Shown piece by piece: positions 8,844 through 16,917 of a stretch of DNA of 64,000 bases; the stretch's first letter is position 1, and each line of letters opens with the position of its first letter. Source of the DNA: Stenotrophomonas sp. UBA7346. GTDB lineage: Bacteria > Pseudomonadota > Gammaproteobacteria > Xanthomonadales > Xanthomonadaceae. Position numbers and translations under genes: made by a program. The notes beneath the pieces were generated by a model. It was not told where the DNA came from. It did no database searches and saw only the letters and a list, made by a program, of their open reading frames with translations. Where the stretch lies: the NCBI GenBank assembly GCA_002471015.1, contig DKPB01000001.1, forward strand, positions 871 through 64,870, written 5' to 3'.

Positions 8844-10922
8844 ATGACCCGCAACGCCCTAGTCACCAATGCCCTGCCCTACGCCAACGGCCCACTGCAC
8901 CTCGGCCACCTGGTGGGTTACATCCAAGCCGACATCTGGGTGCGTGCGCGGCGAATGATGGGTGAAAAGGTCTGGTACGTCTGCGCCGATGACACCCACG
9001 GCACGCCGATCATGCTGGCCGCGGAGAAGGCCGGGGTAACCCCGGAAACCTTCATCGCCAACATCCAGGCCGGCCATGAGCGCGATTTCGCTGCCTTTGG
9101 CGTGGATTTCGACCATTACGACTCGACCAACTCGGCGACCAACCGCGAGCTGACCGAGGCGCTGTACGCCAAACTCGACGCCGCCGGCCATATCAGCCGT
9201 CGCTCGGTGGCGCAGTTCTACGACCCGGCCAAGGGCATGTTCCTGCCCGACCGCTACATCAAGGGCACCTGCCCGAACTGCAAGTCGCCCGACCAGTACG
9301 GCGACAACTGCGAAGTCTGTGGCGCCACCTACGGCCCCACCGACCTGATCGAACCGAAGTCGGTGGTGTCCGGCGCCACCCCGGAAATGCGCGATTCGGA
9401 GCACTACTTCTTCGAAGTCGGCCGTTTCCAGGACTTCCTGCGCGAATGGCTGGCCGGCGACGTGGCCCTGCCCGGCGTGAAGGCCAAGCTCGCCGAGTGG
9501 CTGGATGCCGAGGGCGGCCTGCGCGCGTGGGACATCTCGCGTGACGCGCCCTACTTCGGCTTCGAGATCCCCGGCGCACCGGGCAAGTACTTCTACGTGT
9601 GGCTGGACGCGCCGATCGGCTACCTGTCCAGCTTCAAGAACCTGTGCGCCAGGACCGGCGAGGACTTCGACGCCGTGCTCGCCGCCGACAGCAACACCGA
9701 ACTGCACCACTTCCTCGGCAAGGACATCGTCAACTTCCACGGCCTGTTCTGGCCGGCGGTGTTGAAGGGCAGCGGCCTGCGCACGCCGACCAAGCTGCAC
9801 GTCAACGGCTACCTGACCGTGGACGGCGCCAAGATGAGCAAGTCGCGCGGCACCTTCATCATGGCCCGCACCTACCTGGATGCCGGCCTGGCACCGGAAG
9901 CGCTGCGCTATTACTTCGCCGCCAAGTCCTCCGGCGGCGTCGACGATCTGGATCTGAACCTGAGCGACTTCACCGCCCGCGTGAACGCTGATCTGGTCGG
10001 CAAGTTCGTCAACCTGGCCAGCCGCTGCGCCGGCTTCATCGCCAAGCGCTTCGACGGCAAGCTGGCCGACGCGCTGCCGGACCAGGCCCAGTACGACCGC
10101 TTCATCGCTGCGCTGGCGCCGATTCGTGAGGCCTATGAGCGCAATGACGCCGCTGCCGCCATCCGTCTGACCATGGCGCTGGCCGATGAAGCCAACAAGT
10201 ACATCGACGACACCAAGCCGTGGGTCATCGCCAAGCAAGAGGGTGCCGACGCCGAACTGCAGGCGGTCTGCACCCAGGGTTTGAACCTGTTCCGCGTGCT
10301 GGTGACCGCCCTCAAGCCGGTGTTGCCGGCCACGGCACTGCAGGCTGAGAGCTTCCTCAACGCCCCTGTCCACGGCTGGGACGACATCACCACCCCGCTG
10401 ACCGCGCACCGCATCGCCGCCTACGTGGCGCTGTTCACCCGTATCGACCCCAAGATGATTGACGCAATGACCGACGCCTCCAAGGACACCCTCAGCGCCC
10501 AGCCTGCCGCCGAAGCCAAACCGGCCAAGGCCGAGAAGCCCGCCAAGGTCGAAGTGAAGACCGAAGCCAAGGCCGAAGGTGAAGCTTCCGGGTATATCGG
10601 CATCGACGATTTCGCCAAGCTCGACCTGCGTATCGGCAAGGTGATCGAGTGCGGCTTCGTCGAAGGCTCCGACAAGTTGCTGCGCTTCCTGCTGGATGCC
10701 GGCGACCTCGGCCAGCGGCAGATCTTCTCCGGCATCCGCGGCAGCTACGCCGAGCCGGACGCACTGGTCGGCCGCAACGTGGTGTTCATCGCCAACCTGG
10801 CCCCGCGCAAGATGCGCTTCGGCCTGAGCGAAGGCATGATCCTGTCGGCCGGTTTCGACGGCGGCGCACTGGCGTTGCTGGATGCCGATGGCGGTGCATT
10901 GCCGGGCATGCCGGTTCGCTGA
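8844..10922 (+). CDS. metG: Methionine--tRNA ligase
   Basis: A 692-residue class I aminoacyl-tRNA synthetase charging tRNA-Met. Visible motifs are His19-Leu-Gly-His22 (HIGH box), a zinc knuckle with Cys143, Cys146, Cys156 and Cys159, and Lys330-Met-Ser-Lys-Ser334 (KMSKS). The C-terminus (about 585-692, starting IDDFAKLDLRIGKVIE) is a Trbp111-like tRNA-binding domain joined through an Ala/Lys-rich linker (AKPAKAEKPAKVEVKTEAKA). The length matches E. coli MetG with its dimerising C-domain. The start at 8844 begins MTRNALVTNALPYANGP; a longer in-frame extension to 8664 only translates repeat DNA and is rejected. Confidence 0.98.
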   Translation: MTRNALVTNALPYANGPLHLGHLVGYIQADIWVRARRMMGEKVWYVCADDTHGTPIMLAAEKAGVTPETFIANIQAGHERDFAAFGVDFDHYDSTNSATNRELTEALYAKLDAAGHISRRSVAQFYDPAKGMFLPDRYIKGTCPNCKSPDQYGDNCEVCGATYGPTDLIEPKSVVSGATPEMRDSEHYFFEVGRFQDFLREWLAGDVALPGVKAKLAEWLDAEGGLRAWDISRDAPYFGFEIPGAPGKYFYVWLDAPIGYLSSFKNLCARTGEDFDAVLAADSNTELHHFLGKDIVNFHGLFWPAVLKGSGLRTPTKLHVNGYLTVDGAKMSKSRGTFIMARTYLDAGLAPEALRYYFAAKSSGGVDDLDLNLSDFTARVNADLVGKFVNLASRCAGFIAKRFDGKLADALPDQAQYDRFIAALAPIREAYERNDAAAAIRLTMALADEANKYIDDTKPWVIAKQEGADAELQAVCTQGLNLFRVLVTALKPVLPATALQAESFLNAPVHGWDDITTPLTAHRIAAYVALFTRIDPKMIDAMTDASKDTLSAQPAAEAKPAKAEKPAKVEVKTEAKAEGEASGYIGIDDFAKLDLRIGKVIECGFVEGSDKLLRFLLDAGDLGQRQIFSGIRGSYAEPDALVGRNVVFIANLAPRKMRFGLSEGMILSAGFDGGALALLDADGGALPGMPVR

Positions 10923-10926
10923 AGCC

Positions 10927-11072
10927 GGGAATCGGGAAGGGAGAATCGGGCGTCGTGGAAGCAGGAGCATGGCTTCATGAGGTCCCGATTTCTCCCGACC
11001 AAGCAATGTCTGGAAAAAGAAACATAGCCGTCGCGATGTCGGGAATATCGGCCCTGCCGGTTCCCGATTCCC
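10927..11072. repeat. Inverted GGGAATCGGGAA repeats flanking the metG-HAD gap
   Basis: GGGAATCGGGAA at 10927-10938 is matched exactly by its reverse complement at 11061-11072, with related GGGAGAATCGGG and TTCCCGACAC blocks next to each arm. Together they bracket about 146 bp of non-coding DNA, the layout of a miniature inverted-repeat element. The same sequence family appears inside icmF (51372-51564). Confidence 0.65.
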
Positions 11073-11093
11073 AACTCTCTGTTCCCGACACTC

Positions 11094-11684
11094 ATGCAAC
11101 TAGCCCTCTTCGACTTCGACCACACCATCACCGTCTGTGACACCTATAGCCGGTTTCTGCGTCGTGTGGCCACGCCGGAGCAGCGCGCGCAGGGGTGGTG
11201 GCGGGTTGGCCCGTGGGTGCTGGCCTATCGGCTGAAACTGATCTCGGCTGAACGCATCCGCCGCCGCGTCACTGCACAGGTGTTCACTGGCCGACACGCG
11301 GGTGAGATCAGCCAGCTGGCCAGCGACTATGCACGCGAGCAGTTGCCGGAAATGGTGCGCCCAGAGATGCTGGAGCAGATCCAGTGGCACAAGGCACAGG
11401 GCCATACCGTGGTGGTCGTGTCCGGTTCACTGGATCTATACCTGCAGCACTGGTGCGGGCGGATGGGCCTGCAGATGATCTGCAACCGGCTCGAGGTGCA
11501 GGACAACCGCTTCACCGGCCGCTACGCCGAGGGCGACTGTGGCGCGCGCAAGGTGGCCTTGATACGCAAGCGTTTTGACCTGGGCAAGTACCAACGAATT
11601 CACGCCTACGGCGACAGCAGCGAAGACAAGCCCATGCTGGCGCTGGCACATGAGCGCTGGTATCGCGGCAAATGCCTGACCTGA
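11094..11684 (+). CDS. HAD-IB family phosphatase
   Basis: A 196-residue SerB-like haloacid dehalogenase hydrolase. Motif I is Asp7-Phe-Asp9-His-Thr, motif II is the Ser in VVVSGSLDLYL, and motif IV is YGDSSEDKPML near the C-terminus. HAD-IB enzymes dephosphorylate small molecules such as phosphoserine or lysophospholipid-type substrates; the actual substrate is unknown. The stop TGA abuts a CCCCTCTCCC hairpin repeat directly, so transcription probably ends there or the repeat inserted right at the gene's edge. Confidence 0.9.
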   Translation: MQLALFDFDHTITVCDTYSRFLRRVATPEQRAQGWWRVGPWVLAYRLKLISAERIRRRVTAQVFTGRHAGEISQLASDYAREQLPEMVRPEMLEQIQWHKAQGHTVVVVSGSLDLYLQHWCGRMGLQMICNRLEVQDNRFTGRYAEGDCGARKVALIRKRFDLGKYQRIHAYGDSSEDKPMLALAHERWYRGKCLT

Positions 11685-11720
11685 GCCCCTCTCCCGCCGG
11701 GAGCGGGGTTGGGGTGAGGG
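11685..11720. repeat. CCCCTCTCCC hairpin repeat abutting the HAD gene stop
   Basis: The GCCCCTCTCCC...GGGAGCGGGG hairpin is followed by TTGGGGTGAGGG and begins at the base after the TGA stop. It is a single copy of the family seen at 7784-8068 and 8635. Confidence 0.8.
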
Positions 11721-11739
11721 CGAATAGCAGGACTCTCCA

Positions 11740-12228
11740 ATGAATACCCAACCCCCATCAGACGCTGCACGCCCCCCTCTCCCGCAGGGAGAAGGACAGG
11801 CTGCACTGGTCGAACGCCTCGATCGCCTGCTGCCACAGACCCAATGCGGCCAGTGCGGCTACGAAGGCTGCCGCCCATATGCCGAGGCGATGGCAACCGG
11901 TGAGACCGGCATTGACCACTGCCCGCCAGGCGGTGATGCGGGTGCACGTGCACTGGCACATGTGCTGGGAGTGCCGGCCCTGCCCTACGACCGCAGCCGT
12001 GGCGAGCACAAACCGGCGCAGGTCGCGGTGATCGTCGAAGCCGACTGCATTGGCTGCACCAAGTGCATCCAGGCCTGCCCCGTCGATGCCATCGTCGGCG
12101 GCGCCAAATACATGCACACGGTGCTGGCCGACCTGTGCACCGGCTGCGAGCTGTGCATCCCGCCCTGTCCAGTGGATTGCATCGACCTGCAGGCTGTCCC
12201 GAACCCCGGCTTGGTGGGAGCGGCGTAA
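11740..12228 (+). CDS. rnfB: RnfB-type Fe-S electron transport protein, soluble form
   Basis: A 162-residue iron-sulfur protein. A Fer4-like cluster domain has Cys36, Cys39, Cys44 and Cys61 (CGQCGYEGC...CPPGG), and two ferredoxin-type 4Fe-4S motifs follow (Cys103/106/109/113 and Cys133/136/139/143, each C-x2-C-x2-C-x3-C-P). Canonical RnfB/RsxB (about 190 residues) starts with a membrane helix; this one lacks it, and no other rnf gene is nearby. The ends are odd. Residues 11-20 (RPPLPQGEGQ) are translated from a hairpin repeat, and the last residues and the TAA come from another repeat whose loop is the stop codon. No better downstream start is available. Confidence 0.88.
   Translation: MNTQPPSDAARPPLPQGEGQAALVERLDRLLPQTQCGQCGYEGCRPYAEAMATGETGIDHCPPGGDAGARALAHVLGVPALPYDRSRGEHKPAQVAVIVEADCIGCTKCIQACPVDAIVGGAKYMHTVLADLCTGCELCIPPCPVDCIDLQAVPNPGLVGAA
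11771..11795. repeat. Hairpin repeat inside the 5' end of rnfB
   Basis: CCCCCTCTCCCGCAGGGAGAAGG matches the variant hairpin at 8743-8763 and is read in-frame as PPLPQGEG. It lies 31 bp after the annotated ATG. Confidence 0.75.
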
Positions 12229-12360
12229 GCCGCGAAGCTCGTGGAAGCCCAGCTGTCGAAGATCCCTATCGCGGCATCAAACCGTAAAAACGCAGCAGCT
12301 CCAGATCATGTTGAACGCGGAGATCCAAACAATGCCGGCTTCGCGGCTTACGCCGCCCCC
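12214..12360. repeat. Inverted pair of GGAGCGGCGTAAGCCGCGAAGC hairpins
   Basis: One copy at 12214-12238 (stem GCGGC/GCCGC, loop GTAA) and its reverse complement at 12338-12360 face each other across about 100 bp. The TAA of the first loop is the rnfB stop codon. The pair lies between convergent genes and may act as a bidirectional transcription end. The same element occurs in each 152-bp unit near 2.7-3.1 kb. Confidence 0.8.
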
Positions 12361-12384
12361 ACACATCGGCAGAAGCTTGCTCCC

Positions 12385-12909
12385 TCAATACTCGTCATCC
12401 TCGCCTTTCGGCGGCAATGGCCGCACGGTGTACTGGCGCCCGTGCGCACGACAATCCGCTATCAAGGCCTCCGCATCCGCGCGCACTATCGCGCGTGTGC
12501 CCAGCGGATAGCGGTCGTCCTCGACCAGATCCGTGCGCAGGTCGGTAAACGGTGAGAACGAGGCCGATACCGCATAGCGCTCTTCCGAGGTAGCCAGCGC
12601 ATCACCACCCCACCAGCGGATCAGCGATTGCGCGTTATCCCAGATCAGCACCGTTTCCACCGTGCCGCGGTCGAGCAGGTAGCCCACCGCGCAGAAGCGG
12701 TTGGGAACGCTGCGGTCACCATGGCGCCGTACCGTGTTGCGCAGCTCCGCCTCGATCAGCTTGAACTGCGGGTAATCCAAGGGCTCGATGCGCTGCACCG
12801 GCGCTTGCGCGTAGATCATCTTCGACAGCGGCGCCGGTGCTGCCACCGACACGCTGGCCCCCATGCCCGCCAGGACACAACACAGCGCGAACAACAGACG
12901 ACTTCTCAT
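12385..12909 (-). CDS. Secreted protein of unknown function
   Basis: A 174-residue protein opening with MRSRLLFALCCVLAGM, a signal peptide probably cleaved near the VAA at residues 21-23. The mature part has no motif I recognise. It contains a WDNAQSLIRWWGG stretch and two Cys residues that could form a disulfide, and ends in an acidic tail (PKGEDDEY). AAGGGAAAGGA lies 2-3 bases before the ATG at 12909. It lies downstream of ridA on the same strand, about 100 bp away, so it may belong to the same transcript. Function unknown. Confidence 0.8.
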   Translation of the reverse strand: MRSRLLFALCCVLAGMGASVSVAAPAPLSKMIYAQAPVQRIEPLDYPQFKLIEAELRNTVRRHGDRSVPNRFCAVGYLLDRGTVETVLIWDNAQSLIRWWGGDALATSEERYAVSASFSPFTDLRTDLVEDDRYPLGTRAIVRADAEALIADCRAHGRQYTVRPLPPKGEDDEY

Positions 12910-13011
12910 TCCTTTCCCTTGCCTCCCTGCAAGGACATCACCAGCCTCACGGCTGGATCTGCCCGGGCACCATCGCACCCGGGCCAGACCCGCGATAGCG
13001 GTGCAGTCCGC

Positions 13012-13359
13012 TTACGGCACAGCCGCAGTGATCACGATCTCGATCTTCCATTCCGGATTGGCCAGCTTGGCCTGCACGGTGGCGCGCGCCGGTGTTGCGC
13101 CCTGCGGCACCCACTTGTCCCAGGCTTCGTTCATGCCGGGGAAATCGGCAATATCGGCCAGGAAGATCTCCGCGCGCAGGATGTTGCTCTTGTCGGTCGG
13201 GGCCAAGCGCAGCAGGTCGTCGATGGCCTGCAGCACCTGCTCGGTCTGGCCGACGATGTCGGCGCTGGTGTCTTCCGGCACCTGACCGGCCAGGTAGGCC
13301 ACGCCGTGGTGGATGGTCATTTCCGACATGCGCGGACCGGTATCGAAGCGCTGGATCAT
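13012..13359 (-). CDS. RidA family (reactive imine deaminase-like) protein
   Basis: A 115-residue YjgF/YER057c/UK114 protein. The C-terminal block PARATVQAKLANPEWKIEI matches the family signature including the substrate-binding Arg, so the enzyme should hydrolyse reactive enamine/imine intermediates released by PLP enzymes. The start at 13359 (MIQRFDTG) overlaps the stop of the DUF998 gene as ATGA, so translation is probably coupled; an in-frame upstream start at 13401 would overlap that gene much further. It is the third gene of a minus-strand operon with an Oxidoreductase-like protein and DUF998. Confidence 0.92.
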   Translation of the reverse strand: MIQRFDTGPRMSEMTIHHGVAYLAGQVPEDTSADIVGQTEQVLQAIDDLLRLAPTDKSNILRAEIFLADIADFPGMNEAWDKWVPQGATPARATVQAKLANPEWKIEIVITAAVP

Positions 13360-14033
13360 GGGGGATTTCCCTTGGTGGATGTGCCCCCATTGTGACCGCA
13401 ACCGGAAGTTTCAGGCGTTTCTTTGCAGCCCTCGCGCCACAATCGGCAAGCCACCGCCGCCAGCCAGATCACCACGGCCGCGATCACAAGTTTCTGCCCG
13501 AGTCCGCGGGGGCTGCCGCGCCACAGCACGTGCAGCCACAAGCCGCCAAACACCAGCCAGGCCCACCCCCACGCCCAGCGGTAGGCAGCCCGCCAGCGCG
13601 GATCGCGACCAAAACACCAGGCCTGCACCAGCATGGCCACGCTCACGCAGACGAATGCGGTCTGCGCGGCCAGACCATGTACCAACGGTGCCAGCGCAGG
13701 CGCGTACCCGGGCAGCCAGCTGTCACCGATGGCGACTGTTGCCAGCCCCAGCGCGGCAACGCTGAACAGAACGGGCGGCAAACCACGGCGGGCGCCATCG
13801 GCAGATTGCGCGTGCAACGTCCAGGCCAGCAGCGCGATTGCCACGGCCAGGATGCAATACGCCATGCGCAGCAACAGGCCATAGCGCCCGTGCAGATAGA
13901 GGCTCAAGGTAGCCCGCGTCCAATCCAGATCAGTACGCAGGCACTGCAGCACGATCACCAGCACAACAAAGCCCAGGCAAACCCCAAGCACAGCGGCGGC
14001 AATGGCGCGCACCCGACGCTGCCGCTCAGGCAT
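13356..14033 (-). CDS. DUF998 integral membrane protein
   Basis: A 225-residue protein with about six hydrophobic segments (for example AIAAAVLGVCLGFVVLVIV near 10-30, YCILAVAIALLAWTL near 60-75, and LVIAAVVIWLAAVAC near the end), typical of DUF998, whose function is not known. The DLDWTRATLSLYLHGRYG loop between the first two segments is typical of the family. The start at 14033 (MPERQRRVRA) is preferred because upstream in-frame starts overlap the preceding small gene. The stop overlaps ridA by 4 bp, and the upstream gene ends 14 bp before its start, so the three form a tight operon. Confidence 0.88.
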   Translation of the reverse strand: MPERQRRVRAIAAAVLGVCLGFVVLVIVLQCLRTDLDWTRATLSLYLHGRYGLLLRMAYCILAVAIALLAWTLHAQSADGARRGLPPVLFSVAALGLATVAIGDSWLPGYAPALAPLVHGLAAQTAFVCVSVAMLVQAWCFGRDPRWRAAYRWAWGWAWLVFGGLWLHVLWRGSPRGLGQKLVIAAVVIWLAAVACRLWREGCKETPETSGCGHNGGTSTKGNPP

Positions 14034-14047
14034 GCTCCGCGCGCGCG

Positions 14048-14239
14048 TCACGCCGCCGGATCCGGTACATCCGGGTGGCGAGCCTTCCATTCGGCAAGAC
14101 GCTGCCGGTACAACGCCAGCTCGTCGGCATACAGGTCCAGCACACACAGCGGACATCCACTGCCGCAGCATTCATTGGGCCCTGGCGCCTCCGGCGGCTG
14201 CGGGCGTGGGTCGCTGTCAGTAGTCAAGGTAGCGTTCAT
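14048..14239 (-). CDS. Oxidoreductase-like domain small protein
   Basis: A 63-residue protein with a Pro-rich N-terminus followed by NECCGSGCPLCVLDLYADEL, the hallmark of the Oxidored-like (PF09791-type) domain: four Cys in a CC-x2-C-x2-C arrangement followed by DLY. Such proteins may bind a metal or take part in redox chemistry, but their role is not established. It is the first gene of an operon leading into DUF998 and RidA. Its small size makes it easy to miss, yet the motif is distinctive. Confidence 0.85.
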   Translation of the reverse strand: MNATLTTDSDPRPQPPEAPGPNECCGSGCPLCVLDLYADELALYRQRLAEWKARHPDVPDPAA

Positions 14240-14298
14240 CGCATCAACAACGGCACGGCTGGCGGCAACAGGTCAGCCCTCATTCTAGCCAGTCGCGG

Positions 14299-14898
14299 TC
14301 ACCCGGTGACGCGGCGCAGGTTGCTACGCGCCTGGATATCGTAGCGTTGGTGGAAAAAATCGCTGAAGAAGATACGCGGCTGCGCCAGTACCTTCTTCAG
14401 GAAGCGCCGGCGATTCAGGCGGAACAGGAAGCCCGGCACCTTGCCCGCATATTCCTCGGCAATGCCACGGTCATAGGCATCAAACACGGCGGGTGGCGCG
14501 CCCAGGATGGCCATGTCGCTGTCCAGGAACAGCGCCGCATCGGCATCCAGCTCCTCGCCACCGAGGCTGCCATGGCGCGCGGTGAGTTCGATCAATGCGG
14601 CCACCCGCGCCGCATCCACGTCGCTGCCCGCCAGCCAGCGTTCGATGCCGGCCAGCGCCAACTGCGCCGAGCGCTGTTCGTTGTCGCTGCGACCCGCCTC
14701 GTAGATGGCGTCGTGGTAGAGCACGGACAGCAGCACTTCCAAAGGCTGCTGCCAGCCCGGACCGGCGGCGACATCATCGTAGTGCTGCAGCAAGGCTTGC
14801 ACGTGACCGAAGTTGTGGTACGCCCGCGGCGGCTGCGCGTAGGCGGTCTTGATCTCGGCCAGCAAGGGCGGCGGCAGGGTCTGCAGCAAGGCGTTCAT
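14299..14898 (-). CDS. HD-domain-like predicted metal-dependent phosphohydrolase
   Basis: A 199-residue protein with a YHNFGH motif (His28, His32) and a YHDAIYE motif (His62-Asp63), the metal-ligand pattern of the COG4339 family of predicted HD phosphohydrolases. A third acidic site may lie in the SDNEQRSA region. The start at 14898 (MNALLQTLPPPL) fits the family; the upstream GTG/ATG starts overlap non-conserved sequence. The substrate is unknown. The stop is 60 bp from the start of the Oxidoreductase-like operon, on the same strand and upstream of it, so read-through is possible. Confidence 0.85.
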   Translation of the reverse strand: MNALLQTLPPPLLAEIKTAYAQPPRAYHNFGHVQALLQHYDDVAAGPGWQQPLEVLLSVLYHDAIYEAGRSDNEQRSAQLALAGIERWLAGSDVDAARVAALIELTARHGSLGGEELDADAALFLDSDMAILGAPPAVFDAYDRGIAEEYAGKVPGFLFRLNRRRFLKKVLAQPRIFFSDFFHQRYDIQARSNLRRVTG

Positions 14899-14933
14899 GC
14901 CGGCATCTTGGCATGAACCGGCGACGGTGCGGC

Positions 14934-15521
14934 TCAGCCCAGGTTCCAACGCCCTTCGATCTGGTAGCGGCCCTGGCCAAGGAAGCTGCGCACCAGCACG
15001 AACTCGCGGACAAACCAGCGGAACGGCTGCACCGGCTGGATCGGCATGCGCCGCTTGTCGTAGAGCAGCGTCATATGCGGGGTGAAGCGCGGATCGGGTT
15101 TGCCGCCCACACCCTGCAGGCAGCGGGCCAGTTCTTCATGCAGGCCGTTGAGCAGTTCGGCACCGTATTCACTGCGCAGCACGAACGGATTCTTGCGCGG
15201 GCCGGCAAAACTGCCCACCTGGTCGAAACAGACCTCGAACTCGGGCATACGCACCCTGGCGGCAGCCTGCCGCACCTTGGGCAGCAGGCTGGGCGGCAAG
15301 CCGGCGTAATCGCCCAGGTGATGCAGGGTCACATGCAGCCGCTCGGGCGCCAGCGGCTGCCCCATCAGACCATGTTCCTCGCGCAGACCATCGGCCAGTT
15401 CCGCCACGCGCTCGGCCGTCATCGGGTCCGGCATCACGGCAAAGAACAGGCGCTCGGTTGGGATATCGCTGCCCAGGCCCAACGACATCTGGGCCTCGGT
15501 GGAGGAAAGGTACTTCGTCAT
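14934..15521 (-). CDS. thpR: 2'-5' RNA ligase / cyclic phosphodiesterase family protein
   Basis: A 195-residue 2H-superfamily enzyme. Two HxT motifs are visible, His63-Val-Thr65 (LHVTLHHLG) and His149-Met-Thr151 (PHMTLLYD), which form the symmetric active site opening 2',3'-cyclic phosphates on RNA ends. The N-terminus RLFFAVMPD is typical of ThpR/LigT. The start at 15521 gives MTKYLSS; an internal ATG at 15488 is also possible, and neither has a strong ribosome site. The gene starts 35 bp upstream of the HD-type gene on the same strand. Confidence 0.9.
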   Translation of the reverse strand: MTKYLSSTEAQMSLGLGSDIPTERLFFAVMPDPMTAERVAELADGLREEHGLMGQPLAPERLHVTLHHLGDYAGLPPSLLPKVRQAAARVRMPEFEVCFDQVGSFAGPRKNPFVLRSEYGAELLNGLHEELARCLQGVGGKPDPRFTPHMTLLYDKRRMPIQPVQPFRWFVREFVLVRSFLGQGRYQIEGRWNLG

Positions 15522-15678
15522 GGTCTGGTATCGAAAGCCGGCTGCCGTACCCGCTCCGTTGCGGCGGCCAATACTGTCTGGGGTCGCGGATACTAGCAGA
15601 CCCCGCCCCCTCGGGCCCGCCCATGACCATTTTTTGACCACCGCCCGCCAAGCACCGCAGGGCAAGGGCTGCCATGGG

Positions 15679-15724
15679 TTATCCACATGTTTGTCCGGTG
15701 CTGGTCCACACCCCCTGTGGATTC
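15679..15724. promoter_or_regulatory. Cluster of DnaA-box-like 9-mers
   Basis: A perfect consensus TTATCCACA lies at 15679-15687, a two-mismatch TGGTCCACA at 15702-15710, and a reverse copy TGTGGATTC at 15716-15724. They lie 75-120 bp before the transglutaminase/TPR gene. No other origin feature is present, so a DnaA-regulated promoter or titration site is likelier than an origin; chance is also possible. Confidence 0.35.
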
Positions 15725-15797
15725 CTGCCCGGGGTACTGCCGCCTGGCACGGACAGGCATACACTGGCGCTGCCGCCGCTGCCTCCGGGTGATCGCC

Positions 15798-16910
15798 ATG
15801 ATCGGTTGGAATGCCTTGCTCCTGCTTGCCGTCGCTGCCGCAGCACCTGCGCAGCCGCCGCCCTTGCCCACGCCACCTGCCACCATCCCTTCGCCCGCCC
15901 AGGTAATGGCAGTACCGGCCGATGCCCGCGCCGTACTGCAGGAAAAGGTGATGCGCATGGCCAACTCTCCGGAGCAACGCCTGCAGCGCTTGGTCGAGCT
16001 GGTGTTTCGTCCCGAGGGCGCCGGCCTGGCGCTGGAATACGACACCGAAGCCACCCTCACGGTTGCCGAGACCTGGCATCAGCGACGCGCCAATTGCCTG
16101 TCCTTCACCCTGTTATTCGTTGCACTGGCCCGTGAGATCGGCCTGGAGGCGCGCATGCAGGAGGTTGGCCAGGTGGTGACCTGGTACGAGGACCAGGGCC
16201 TGATTTTCAACGCCGGGCACGTGAATGTCGGCATGCGCGTGGACGGCAGGCCCGCCACCCTGGATCTGGACAGCAACGTGCTGTACGACCGCCGTGGCCC
16301 GCAACCCATCAGCGATGCACGCGCCCTGGCACATTTCTACAACAATCGCGGCGCCGAGCACCTGGCCATGCACGACACCGCCAACGCCCGCGCCTATCTG
16401 CAGGCATCGCTGCAGATGGACCCACGCTTCGTCGCGGCATGGAGCAATCTTGGCGTATTGGAGTCGCGCGAGAACGACCTTGATGCCGCCGCCAAGGACC
16501 TGGAAACAGCCCTGTCCATCAACGGCGGCCACGCCCCGGCCCTGCACAACGCAACCAAGCTTTACCAGCGCATGGGCGATACCGCCCGCGTGGCCCAACT
16601 GCAGGCACAACTGCAACGGCGCCAGCGCAGCGATCCCTTCTATCAGTTCCTGCAGGGTGCCCAGGCCGAGAAAAAGGCCGACTATGCGCAGGCCATCGAC
16701 TACTACCGGCGCGCCGTGCGTCTTTATGACCGCGCCCACCAGTTTCATTTCGGGCTGGCCCGGGCCTATTACCTGAGCGGCAACAACCGTCTGGCAGAAC
16801 ACGAGATGGCCCGCGCCCGCGACCTCGGCGGCAGCGAACAACTGCGCAGCGTCTACCAGAACAAGCTCGATGCCATTCGCCGGCTGGAAGCGCGCCATGC
16901 GGCGCGCTGA
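15798..16910 (+). CDS. Secreted transglutaminase-like / TPR repeat protein
   Basis: A 370-residue protein with a signal peptide (MIGWNALLLLAVAAAAPAQP). Residues about 45-165 form a transglutaminase-like domain: Cys100 in RRANCLSFTLLFVAL, His141 in NAGHVNV and Asp156 in TLDLD are a plausible catalytic triad. TPR repeats fill the rest (for example AHFYNNRGAEHLAMHD, AAWSNLGVLESRENDLDAA, PALHNATKLYQRMGD and FHFGLARAYYLSGNNRLAEHE). The start at 15798 is preferred because the longer ORF would bury the signal peptide. It is probably a periplasmic hydrolase or scaffold; partners are unknown. Confidence 0.88.
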   Translation: MIGWNALLLLAVAAAAPAQPPPLPTPPATIPSPAQVMAVPADARAVLQEKVMRMANSPEQRLQRLVELVFRPEGAGLALEYDTEATLTVAETWHQRRANCLSFTLLFVALAREIGLEARMQEVGQVVTWYEDQGLIFNAGHVNVGMRVDGRPATLDLDSNVLYDRRGPQPISDARALAHFYNNRGAEHLAMHDTANARAYLQASLQMDPRFVAAWSNLGVLESRENDLDAAAKDLETALSINGGHAPALHNATKLYQRMGDTARVAQLQAQLQRRQRSDPFYQFLQGAQAEKKADYAQAIDYYRRAVRLYDRAHQFHFGLARAYYLSGNNRLAEHEMARARDLGGSEQLRSVYQNKLDAIRRLEARHAAR

Positions 16911-16917
16911 AACAGAC

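Noticed and set aside
8859..11099. 746-codon open frame opposite metG
   Set aside because: It mirrors a firmly identified synthetase in high-GC DNA, has a His/Gln/Val/Gly composition typical of antisense frames, and shows no domain.
15679..15724. Possible replication origin from DnaA boxes
   Set aside because: No dnaA, dnaN, AT-rich unwinding region or gene order of an origin nearby.
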